Of a DNA stretch of 26,293 nucleotides, positions 1 to 6,509 are shown piece by piece. How positions within the stretch are numbered: position 1 is the stretch's first letter; every line of letters starts with the position of its first letter. Position numbers and translations under genes: made by a program. The DNA comes from Candidatus Sediminicultor secundus. Lineage in GTDB: Bacteria; Atribacterota; JS1; SB-45; 34-128. The stretch is from NCBI GenBank assembly GCA_002849045.2, contig NCRO01000052.1, positions 1-26,293 of the forward strand, given 5' to 3'. The notes below the pieces were generated by a model, which was not told the DNA's origin, did not search any database, and was given only the letters and a program-made list of their open reading frames with translations.

Positions 1-110
1 TGCGGTGTAGCCGTCCGATAGGTCGGACCGATACGTCCTCGCTGCCAAACTTTGTGGTTCGTATTTGTGTGTGAGTGAGACAGGGAACTAATATGTCAAC
101 TACTTAGCAT
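1..110. other. Probable library barcode/linker sequence (non-genomic)
   Basis: This stretch directly precedes a Nextera adapter and is richer in G+C at its start than the AT-rich genome that follows. No coding sequence or known genomic element is recognisable in it. Position next to the adapter suggests sequencing-library barcode or linker sequence left on the contig end. I do not recognise the particular kit, so the origin is inferred from context only. Confidence 0.6.
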
Positions 111-143
111 TCGTCGGCAGCGTCAGATGTGTAAAAGAGACAG
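111..143 (+). other. Nextera read-1 transposase adapter (contamination)
   Basis: The 33 bases match the Nextera read-1 adapter: TCGTCGGCAGCGTC followed by the Tn5 mosaic end, read here as AGATGTGTAAAAGAGACAG. The only difference is one T-to-A change inside the mosaic end. Genomic sequence starts at 144, which is the Tn5 insertion point. Everything to the left should be trimmed. Confidence 0.95.
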
Positions 144-746
144 CCTTTTATTCGGGGAGCAACCGATTATGGTTTGATCCAGAAATTAATAGAAGAAAAT
201 AAATTTGTTAAAAATCAAGAAGAATTTGACAATTATAGAAAGACAGTAAAGTTTGATTTTAAAGCCTATGAAAAAGAATTTTATAAAGAACGAGAAAGAC
301 TGCAAAATATAAATTATAGAGCCTGGTTTAATTTAGAGCCACCCTATCCCAAGGTAATAGAGGGGATAAAGAAAATATTTAAAGAAGGAACTAAAATCGT
401 TATTGCTACTTCTAATAGAAGAAAAGCAATTGTTAAATCTTTTACTCCTGAGTATTTTGGTTTTACCATTAAACCGGAAGATATTTTAGATAAGAGATTT
501 GGAGAAGACAAATCTGAGCAGATGAAGCAAATTATAAAATTATATAATATCAAGTTTGAAGATATTTACTTTGTTGATGATCAGGTAAGCCATTTAATTC
601 AGACCAGAGCTTTAGGAGTAAAAGTCATTTTGGCCGGTTGGAGCTACGCAACTAAAGCTCAGAAAGAAGAAGCACGCAAACAAAACATCTCAATAATTGA
701 AAAAGAAGAAGATTTTTACCCTATGGTTAAAAATGTTTTAGATTAA
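144..746 (+). CDS. HAD-superfamily hydrolase, 5'-truncated by adapter
   Basis: The reading frame is open from the first genomic base (144) to the stop at 746, giving 200 residues without the true N-terminus. A TTG at 174 could be mistaken for a start, but the frame continues upstream (PFIRGATDYG) and there is no ribosome binding site. HAD motif II (IATSN), the motif III lysine (in EDKSEQ) and motif IV (YFVDDQ) are visible. Motif I, the DxD nucleophile loop, would lie just upstream and is lost with the contig end. HAD proteins are mostly phosphatases or phosphotransferases; no substrate can be named. The cupin gene follows after about 50 bases. Confidence 0.8.
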   Translation, partial: PFIRGATDYGLIQKLIEENKFVKNQEEFDNYRKTVKFDFKAYEKEFYKERERLQNINYRAWFNLEPPYPKVIEGIKKIFKEGTKIVIATSNRRKAIVKSFTPEYFGFTIKPEDILDKRFGEDKSEQMKQIIKLYNIKFEDIYFVDDQVSHLIQTRALGVKVILAGWSYATKAQKEEARKQNISIIEKEEDFYPMVKNVLD

Positions 747-795
747 TTTATTTAAGAAGGAATAAATTTTAAAATACAAAAAGAAGGAGAAGAAA

Positions 796-1137
796 ATGAA
801 AATAGTAGATTACAAAGAAGTTAAAGCTGAACCGGTAGATTTTGAAGATGCCAAAGATGTTAAAGTAAGGTGGCTTATTTCTGATAAAGATAAGGCTCCG
901 AACTTTGCTATGAGGTTGTTTGAGGTTGGTCCGGGAGGGTATAGTCCTTTACATACTCATAATTGGGAACACGAGGTATTTATTTTAGAGGGTGAGGGAG
1001 TAACTAACGATGGAGAAAAAGAGACCAAACTTAAAAGCGGGACAGTAGTTTATGTAGCTCCAAACGAAAAGCATCAGTTTAAAAATGTTGGAGATAACAT
1101 ATTTAAATTTCTCTGCCTGATTCCTATAAAGAAATAA
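796..1137 (+). CDS. Small single-domain cupin protein
   Basis: A 113-residue cupin_2-type beta-barrel protein. The first cupin motif is at residues 47-66, with metal ligands His53, His55 and probably Glu60 (PLHTHNWEHEVF). The second motif follows with VAPNEKHQF, giving His93. These residues normally hold one Fe, Mn, Zn or Ni ion. Such stand-alone cupins occur as dioxygenases, isomerases or ligand-binding proteins, so the exact reaction is open. The start is set by an AAGGAG-type ribosome binding site just upstream of the ATG. No signal peptide, so cytoplasmic. Confidence 0.85.
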   Translation: MKIVDYKEVKAEPVDFEDAKDVKVRWLISDKDKAPNFAMRLFEVGPGGYSPLHTHNWEHEVFILEGEGVTNDGEKETKLKSGTVVYVAPNEKHQFKNVGDNIFKFLCLIPIKK

Positions 1138-1208
1138 AATTAATATTAAATATTTAGTGCTTTTTCTGGAATTGTAGAATATGATTTATTAAGATATGGA
1201 GGAAAGTA

Positions 1209-1400
1209 ATGGAGTGCAATATAGAAAAAAATAAGAAGAAATGTACCTGTACTTATGAACCCTGCAGTAGAAAAGGTAAATGCTGTGAATGTATTACTTA
1301 TCATTGGAATATGGGTGAGCTTCCCGGATGTCTATTCCCTTCCGAAGCAGAGAGAACTTACGACCGCTCGATTGAAAAATTTATTGAAACCTATAAATAA
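1209..1400 (+). CDS. DUF6485-type small cysteine-rich protein
   Basis: A 63-residue protein with eight cysteines (Cys3, 12, 14, 19, 25, 26, 28, 41) in the pattern [17 protein letters not shown] followed by GELPGC. This matches the small Cys-rich family I know as DUF6485, found in anaerobes. The spacing suggests a zinc- or iron-sulfur-binding knuckle; the function is unknown. The ATG at 1209 is preceded by a TGGAGGAA ribosome binding site at about 1197-1204. There is a conserved-looking C-terminal [10 protein letters not shown] helix. No signal peptide. Confidence 0.8.
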   Translation: MECNIEKNKKKCTCTYEPCSRKGKCCECITYHWNMGELPGCLFPSEAERTYDRSIEKFIETYK

Positions 1401-1758
1401 AATCAGTATATAGTATCGAGTATTGAGTATATAGTGAAGAAGAAAGAAAAGGTAAGATAAAGCAGAAGTTAAAATTTAGAAGCAAGGGCGTATTGCTGTA
1501 CGCCCACAGGAAACCCTACTTAGTAGATGCTCCCCTAACAGGGCAAATAAAAGACAATAAAATAGGAAGGGCACAATTCATTGTGCCCCTACACCTGAAT
1601 CTTACTTTTTTTTACTCGATACTCTGTACGCAATACACGATACGAATTACTATTCACTATTGACCAATTTAGTCGGTAAATCGGTCAATTGGAGAATTAG
1701 TGAATTAATTTTAACTGGTAAACCGGCTAACCGGTGAACTAGGTAACTATCTTAAATT
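1401..1758. repeat. Gene-free gap with palindromes and degenerate repeats
   Basis: No gene is visible. The gap holds two 20-bp palindrome-like units, at 1486-1505 (GGGCGTA...TACGCCC) and 1569-1588 (GGGCACAA TTCA TTGTGCCC). The second is a copy of a family seen again at 2496 and 24978. Around them are degenerate short repeats: TACTCGATAC-like at about 1405-1440 (inverted relative to 2960-3000) and 1618-1650, and GGTAAAYCGGY-like units at about 1665-1745. The palindromes lie between a plus-strand gene and the end of minus-strand lepB, so they could also form stem-loops in either transcript. Confidence 0.6.
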
Positions 1759-2319
1759 TCACGGCAATCTAATTTTATTCAAGGGCCAAAAAACTATCCA
1801 GGCCCTACCCACCACATTCTTTCGAGGTACAAAACCCCAATATCTACTGTCACTACTATTAGGTCTATTGTCTCCTAAGACAAAAAAAGAATTATCAGGT
1901 ACAATTGTAGGAGGCATATCCTCATACGATCTATTTTTTACATAAGGCTCTTCTAATTTTTTATCATTAAGATAAATTTCTCCCTTGGTAATTTCAATTT
2001 TATCTCCCGGAATTCCAATTATTCTTTTAATATAATTTCGTTTTATTTCTAAAGGGGGTTTAAAGATTATTATTTCACCTCTTTCAGGTGTTTCGAAACG
2101 ATAACTAATCTTATTGGCAACAAGTCTTTCATTATCGTGAAGAGTGGGCTCCATAGAAGCCCCTCTTACTACAGTGACCTGACCGATAAAAGTAATAATT
2201 ATAAAAGCAATTATACCGGCACTGATTACTGTTTCCAATAGTTCTCTAATCATAGATTTTTTCCCTTTTTTAACATCTTTCTTCTTTAAATTTTTCATCT
2301 CTTTATTATTTTTTTCCAT
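1759..2319 (-). CDS. lepB: Signal peptidase I
   Basis: A 186-residue membrane-bound serine protease that removes signal peptides from exported proteins. A lysine-rich N-terminal tail is followed by one membrane anchor at about residues 29-50. The nucleophile Ser55 lies in GASMEPTL and the general-base Lys98 in the YIKRIIGIPGD motif. The LGDNRPNSSDSR box sits at about 148-159, and the C-terminal GRAWIVFWPL is typical. Length and motif order match short S26A-type bacterial enzymes. An AAGAAGG ribosome binding site precedes the ATG. The gene stands alone on the minus strand, with a repeat-rich gap upstream. The secreted binding protein encoded at 12639 would be a substrate in the same cell. Confidence 0.95.
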   Translation of the reverse strand: MEKNNKEMKNLKKKDVKKGKKSMIRELLETVISAGIIAFIIITFIGQVTVVRGASMEPTLHDNERLVANKISYRFETPERGEIIIFKPPLEIKRNYIKRIIGIPGDKIEITKGEIYLNDKKLEEPYVKNRSYEDMPPTIVPDNSFFVLGDNRPNSSDSRYWGFVPRKNVVGRAWIVFWPLNKIRLP

Positions 2320-2717
2320 CTTTGCCTTCTTTCCAACTATAGGTATTTTAAATTAATTCTTATACTTTTCTAAGTATTTAATAGTATGGTTATTCCACAA
2401 AAAGCTAAAAAATATTTAAAAGCAGAGTGTGCACACAGTGTATCGTAAATAATTTTATAATAATTTTGGATTTGTTGGTTATAACTGGGTTGTAGGGGCA
2501 CAATGAATTGTGCCCTCGCCATATTATTACCTAATTTTTCTGCGGGCACGATGCATCGTGCCCCTACATTACTATTTTATTTAATTTTTTGTTTGTAATC
2601 ATAGTATGTTTTTAGTTTAAAGCAATTAATTACTCGGTGAATTTATTTTACTTAACAAAAAATATTATAACACATTTTTTATAACTTTATAAAAGATTTT
2701 TATTATCCTTCTTTCCT
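2320..2717. repeat. Gap with paired GGGCAC palindromes (copy 1 of a dispersed element)
   Basis: No gene. Two palindromes lie 28 bases apart: 2496-2515 (GGGCACAATGAATTGTGCCC) and 2544-2563 (GGGCACGATGCATCGTGCCC, a perfect 20-bp palindrome). Each is flanked by TGTAGG or CCTACA, and AT-rich spacers link them. The whole arrangement, roughly 2450-2600, is repeated with few changes at about 24935-25080. It resembles a REP/BIME-like or MITE-like composite. Both copies sit 120-180 bases upstream of a minus-strand gene (lepB here, the pfkB-type gene there). Confidence 0.7.
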
Positions 2718-3003
2718 ATGGTAGTTTTCTATCTATTCAGTATTATAACTGATACTATATACTGTTTCCTACCTATCACTCATCACCCATTACTTATTAC
2801 TCTATTTATATACTCGATACCAACTCTTTTTCTTCTTTCTTTTAATTTTCTTTATTCACTATATACTGTTTTTACATACCACTCATCACTCATTACTGTA
2901 TTTCTTTCCTGCACTAATTCTTTTCATCTTTTTCTTTTATTTCTTTTCTTCTATTTCTTTACTCGATACTCGATACTATATACTATATACTTGATACTTT
3001 TTT
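2718..3003. repeat. Pyrimidine-rich low-complexity repeats
   Basis: This gap is C/T-rich on the plus strand and contains two degenerate copies of a roughly 50-base unit, at about 2755-2815 and 2861-2910 (both TATATACTGTTT... then CACTCATCAC...ATTACT). It ends in tandem ACTCGATACT/TATATAC units at 2961-3000. A long open frame covers it, but the encoded Tyr/Ser/Leu/Phe-rich string simply translates the repeats, so I do not call a gene. Confidence 0.6.
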
Positions 3004-3069
3004 ATGTTTGCTAAAGCGCATCATTATAGTTATAATTATAGAGAATTTATAAAAAAGGAGAGGATAAAA

Positions 3070-3750
3070 ATCAAGACCATTATCTTTGATTTAGATGATA
3101 CCCTGGTTAATACTTCCAAGTTATATAATCGCGCTCGTGATGAATTTTCATCGCTTATGCAAGAATTAGGTTTTAACAGCGAAGAGTCTTTAAGTAAGCT
3201 TGATGAAGTTGATATTAGCTATATAAAAGAGTATGGTTTTGTGAAAGAAAGATATCCTCTCAGTTTGGGAAAAACTTATGAGTATTTTTGTAAAATAAAT
3301 GGCGAAAAAATTAATCCGGTTTTAAAAAAGAAGATTGAAGACATGGGTTGGCAGGTTTTTAGACAGGTTCCCGAATTGATTGAAGACGTGTATTTTATAT
3401 TGGATACTTTGAGTAAAAAGTATTTTTTGATTTTAGCTACCCTTGGAGACCCCCAAGTACAGGAAGAAAAAGTACGATTAAGCGGTTTAAAAAAATATTT
3501 TTCAGAAATTTACGTCTTAAAACATAAAAATGTCGAGGAATATCAAAATATTTTAAAAGAACATAATTTAAATAAGAAGGAGACTTGGATTGTGGGCAAT
3601 AGTGTTCGTTCAGATCTGAATCCTGGTTTAAAATTAGGTATAAATTGTATCCTAATTCCTTACTTAAGTTGGAAATTTGAGGATGAAGAGCCTCTATCAG
3701 AAAATTATTTACAGTTAGATTCCTTAAAAGAGGTATTAAATTATCTTTAA
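3070..3750 (+). CDS. HAD-family hydrolase with a probable non-canonical start
   Basis: A HAD-superfamily hydrolase, likely a phosphatase. Motif I is IIFDLDDTLVNT near the N-terminus, motif II is ILATLG, and motif IV is VGNSVRSDLNPGLKLG. An alpha-helical cap lies between motifs I and II. The substrate is unknown. Start choice is awkward. An ATG at 3004 is in frame, but it has no ribosome binding site and adds 22 residues derived from the repeat tract. A good AAGGAG (3055-3060) is followed nine bases later by an in-frame ATC (3070), exactly where homologues begin (KTIIFDLDD). I give the ATC position; the ATG gives 248 residues. The stop is 16 bases before the radical SAM gene, so the two probably form an operon. 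Confidence 0.8.
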   Translation: MKTIIFDLDDTLVNTSKLYNRARDEFSSLMQELGFNSEESLSKLDEVDISYIKEYGFVKERYPLSLGKTYEYFCKINGEKINPVLKKKIEDMGWQVFRQVPELIEDVYFILDTLSKKYFLILATLGDPQVQEEKVRLSGLKKYFSEIYVLKHKNVEEYQNILKEHNLNKKETWIVGNSVRSDLNPGLKLGINCILIPYLSWKFEDEEPLSENYLQLDSLKEVLNYL

Positions 3751-3766
3751 GTGAAAGAATAACAAA

Positions 3767-4693
3767 TTGATTAGAAAATTAAAATATCCGAGATATTTAA
3801 ATATAAAAGAAGAAGAATTTGATAGACGGATTGAGAAGGCTTATAAATTACTCTCGCCATGTGAAGTATGCCCTCGTAAATGCGGGGTGAAACGCTTAGA
3901 AGGAGAGCGAGGATTTTGCCGTTCAGATGAAGAGGTGATAGTCTCCAGTTATAATGCTCACTTTGGAGAAGAACCTCCTTTGGTGGGGAATTTTGGCTCA
4001 GGCACAATATTTTTTACCAACTGTAATTTAAAATGTGTTTATTGTCAGAATTATCCCATAAGCCAGTTAGGAAATGGCAATAAATTTACATTATCAGAAT
4101 TAGCTAAAATTATGCTTGCTTTGCAGAAAAGAAAATGTCATAATATTAATTTGGTTACACCAACTCATTTTGTTCCTCAAATATTAAAGAGTCTTAAATT
4201 GGCCGTTAAAATGGGTTTGCGCATCCCCATAGTCTACAATACCAGTGGTTATGAAGAAGTAAGAACTTTAAAATTACTTGCTGGCATTGTGGATATATAT
4301 TTACCTGATGCCAGATATGCTGATGATGAGATTGCCAGAAAATATTCATCTGCCCCTGGTTATTTTGAAATAATGAAGAAAGCATTAAAGGAGATGCACC
4401 GACAGGTGGGGGATCTGTCATTGAATAGGATGGGGGTAGCTCATTCGGGTTTAATTGTGCGGCACTTAGTTTTGCCTGAGGGTTTAAGTGATACCAGAAA
4501 GATTATGCGATTTATTGCCAGGGAAATTTCTCCTCATACCTATATCAGTTTGATGGCTCAATATTTTCCGGCTTATCAAGCCGAGCAATTTCCGCTCCTG
4601 TCTCGAAGGATAAACAGAGAAGAATATAGAGAAGCCTTACATGCCTTTAAGGAAGAGGGATTGGGAAACGGGTGGTTTCAGAAAGATATTTAA
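3767..4693 (+). CDS. Radical SAM protein, PflX-like (COG1313-type)
   Basis: A 308-residue radical SAM enzyme. The Cx3Cx2C [4Fe-4S] motif is CNLKCVYC (Cys86, Cys90, Cys93). An N-terminal cysteine cluster (Cys32, Cys35, Cys39, Cys51 in CEVCPRKCG...GFC) probably holds a second metal centre. This layout is that of the PflA-homologous PflX/COG1313 family, usually annotated as putative pyruvate-formate-lyase activating protein; its true target is generally unknown. It starts with TTG at 3767: an in-frame TGA at 3752 excludes an upstream start, and the ribosome binding site is weak. Probably translated together with the upstream HAD gene. No partner glycyl-radical enzyme is visible in this window. 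Confidence 0.85.
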   Translation: MIRKLKYPRYLNIKEEEFDRRIEKAYKLLSPCEVCPRKCGVKRLEGERGFCRSDEEVIVSSYNAHFGEEPPLVGNFGSGTIFFTNCNLKCVYCQNYPISQLGNGNKFTLSELAKIMLALQKRKCHNINLVTPTHFVPQILKSLKLAVKMGLRIPIVYNTSGYEEVRTLKLLAGIVDIYLPDARYADDEIARKYSSAPGYFEIMKKALKEMHRQVGDLSLNRMGVAHSGLIVRHLVLPEGLSDTRKIMRFIAREISPHTYISLMAQYFPAYQAEQFPLLSRRINREEYREALHAFKEEGLGNGWFQKDI

Positions 4694-4710
4694 GAAATAA
4701 TTCTTTTTAG

Positions 4711-4752
4711 ATTCCCACTGGAGTTTACCCTCGCGAAAGCGCGGGCGGGAAT
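4711..4752. repeat. GC-rich hairpin between convergent genes
   Basis: Outer arms ATTCCC (4711-4716) and GGGAAT (4747-4752) enclose an inner stem CCC.CGC-GAAA-GCG.GGG (4728-4745) capped by a GAAA tetraloop. The block is far richer in G+C than its surroundings. It lies between the convergent radical SAM and gntR genes, so it could terminate transcription from both sides, although no clear T-tract follows. It may equally be a REP-like mobile palindrome. Confidence 0.5.
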
Positions 4753-4807
4753 AACATATTTTATAAAAATAAAAGGAATAATATTATACTTTTTCTTTTT
4801 TGATTTT

Positions 4808-5488
4808 TTATTGATTTTTTTCCTCAATCTCTTTCTTTATGCTAATTAGTTGCTGTAAAGAAAAAGATATATGGGTACGCATAAGTTTGACAGCCCTTTT
4901 CTCATTTCTCTTTCTTAAGGCAGCCAAAATTGCCCTATGTTCATTGAGGCTTGGGTTATTGTCAAAATCAAAAAATGACTCATAAAAAATCATATAGATA
5001 TAAGTACGTTTTAAGATATTTTCTATGTAATCTGCTAATAATTTATTGTTACTCGATTCAGCAATAATTCTATGGAAATGTGTGTTTATATCTAAATAAG
5101 CTTCAAGGTTGCGTTCCTGAAATATACGTTCCTCTTTTTGAATGTTTTCTTCAAGAAGACAAAGTTGTAGAGGGGTAATTTGCTTTACTGATTGTTTTAT
5201 TGCAAAATATTCAAGTTGTTCTCTGATTTCGTACGCGTCTTTAATATCTTTTATAGAAGGGGAAATAGTATTTGCTCCATCATTCGGCCTGATTATCACT
5301 AATCCCTCTTCTGCAAGTTTGCGAAAAGCTTCACGGATAGGTGTCCTGCTGACATTTAGTTGTTTTGCTATACTAATTTCGGGAAGTCGTTGGTTTGCTT
5401 TTATCTCTTTTAAGAAGATACGATGGCGTAACTCCTGATATACATAATTAACCTTTTTGGTAGATATGTTATCTTTATCTAATATCAT
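4808..5488 (-). CDS. GntR-family regulator, FadR/FCD subfamily
   Basis: A 226-residue transcription factor. A winged helix-turn-helix domain occupies about residues 12-75 (ISIAKQLNVSRTPIREAFRKL). The FCD ligand-binding domain spans about 82-215. The metal-binding set of FCD proteins is complete: Asp133, His137, His184 and His206, so a small carboxylate-type effector bound through a metal ion is likely. FCD regulators usually control adjacent catabolic operons and bind sites of the type TNGTATACNA. Such sites lie in the shared promoter at 5662-5713, between this gene and the divergent SDR-gcvP-like operon. A GGGGTGAGG ribosome binding site precedes the ATG. The inferred 5' leader is about 190 bases. 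Confidence 0.92.
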   Translation of the reverse strand: MILDKDNISTKKVNYVYQELRHRIFLKEIKANQRLPEISIAKQLNVSRTPIREAFRKLAEEGLVIIRPNDGANTISPSIKDIKDAYEIREQLEYFAIKQSVKQITPLQLCLLEENIQKEERIFQERNLEAYLDINTHFHRIIAESSNNKLLADYIENILKRTYIYMIFYESFFDFDNNPSLNEHRAILAALRKRNEKRAVKLMRTHISFSLQQLISIKKEIEEKNQ

Positions 5489-5661
5489 ATATTTTTCCTC
5501 ACCCCATAATGATTCATATAAAAATATACTTGAAAACCGATATGGGTCCTCATAGAAAATTGCTTGAACTTGTCTGTATTTGGTTGTTTTTCTTGGTTTT
5601 TTATATTTTTAGTATAACATATTCATTTTCTGATTTCATTTCTTCTAATCTTGTCTTTAAG

Positions 5662-5713
5662 TTTGACAAAATAGTGTATACAAAGTATACTATGTATACA
5701 TTATTTTGTCAAA
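5662..5713. promoter_or_regulatory. 52-bp palindromic divergent promoter with GntR-type operators
   Basis: Bases 5662-5713 form an inverted repeat centred at 5687.5 in which 24 of 26 positions pair. On the plus strand it contains TTGACA (5663-5668), a 17-base spacer and TATACT (5686-5691). On the minus strand, by symmetry, it contains TTGACA (5712-5707), 17 bases and TATACT (5689-5684). The two -10 boxes overlap as AGTATACT. Three GTATAC boxes sit at 5676, 5685 and 5694, spaced exactly nine bases apart, and resemble FCD/GntR half-site cores. One regulator bound here would cover both -10 regions. Expected start sites are near 5698 (plus) and 5677 (minus). Confidence 0.85.
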
Positions 5714-5726
5714 GGGGGGAATTTAT

Positions 5727-6509
5727 ATGAAACAAGATTTTGAAAAATTATTTGATTTGTCGGGTAAGGTAGCGATGATAACTGGTGCTGCTTCCGGAAT
5801 AGGTAATGGAACTGCAAAGTTTCTTGCCGAAGCGGGAGCCATAGTTGTACTACTTGATATTAATGAAGAAAAGGGGAATATCGCAAAGGAGGAGATTGTA
5901 AAATTAGGAAATAAGGCTGAATTTTTAAAGTGTGATGTAACTAAAATAGTTGATTGCCAAAATGTTGCTAATATAACGAAAGAAAAATTTGGCAAAATTA
6001 ATATTTTGGTAAATTGTGCGGGTATTATATATCGTAAGAATACGGTAGATCTTCCTGAAAAAGATTGGGATCTTGCCATTAATGTTACTCTAAAAAGTAT
6101 TTACCTTATGTCGAAATATATTATTCCAATAATGGCAGAATGCGGAGGAGGAAGTATAATAAATATTGGCTCTGGTTGGGGCCTTAAAGGTGGAGAAAAT
6201 GCGGTTTCTTACTGTGCTGCAAAAGGTGGTGTTTGGAATCTCACGAGGGCTATGGCAATAGATCATGGAGCGCAAAACATTAGGGTTAACTGTGTCTGCC
6301 CGGGAGACATTGATACTCCGTTATTAAGGAGCGAGTGTGCTCAACTTGGTCTTGATGAAAAAAAATTTCTTGCTAAATGCGCGGATAGACCTCTAAACCG
6401 TATTGGCACACCTATAGACGTAGCTAAGGCTGTTTTTTTCTATGCAAGCGATATGTCTATGTGGGTAACAGGTAGTAATCTCGTGGTAGATGGTGGTGGA
6501 TTAGCATGA
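5727..6509 (+). CDS. Short-chain dehydrogenase/reductase (SDR)
   Basis: A 260-residue classical SDR oxidoreductase, first gene of the GntR-controlled operon. The Rossmann cofactor motif is TGAASGIG (19-26) and NCAG is at 96-99. The catalytic tetrad is Asn119, Ser149, Tyr162 and Lys166 (YCAAK). Asp44 at the end of beta-2 (VVLLD) points to NAD(H) rather than NADP(H). The C-terminal SNLVVDGG is typical of the family. An in-frame TTG at 5706 lies inside the promoter palindrome, so I chose the ATG at 5727, preceded by an AAAGGGGGGA ribosome binding site. The stop overlaps the start of the next gene (ATGA), indicating translational coupling. The substrate is unknown; family members mostly oxidise secondary alcohols or sugar acids. 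Confidence 0.92.
   Translation: MKQDFEKLFDLSGKVAMITGAASGIGNGTAKFLAEAGAIVVLLDINEEKGNIAKEEIVKLGNKAEFLKCDVTKIVDCQNVANITKEKFGKINILVNCAGIIYRKNTVDLPEKDWDLAINVTLKSIYLMSKYIIPIMAECGGGSIINIGSGWGLKGGENAVSYCAAKGGVWNLTRAMAIDHGAQNIRVNCVCPGDIDTPLLRSECAQLGLDEKKFLAKCADRPLNRIGTPIDVAKAVFFYASDMSMWVTGSNLVVDGGGLA

Noticed and set aside
1486..1588. Possible CRISPR-like array from the repeated GGGC... palindromes
   Set aside because: Only two dissimilar palindromes with no regular spacers and no cas genes; they fit the dispersed palindrome family instead.
2718..3014. Open frame of 98 codons on the plus strand
   Set aside because: It translates pyrimidine-rich tandem repeats into a Tyr/Leu/Phe/Ser-rich string, has no ribosome binding site and runs into the HAD gene region.
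5509..5730. Open frame of 73 codons with a hydrophobic stretch upstream of the SDR gene
   Set aside because: It runs across the palindromic promoter into the SDR ribosome binding site, has no binding site of its own, and lies in the gntR leader on the opposite strand.
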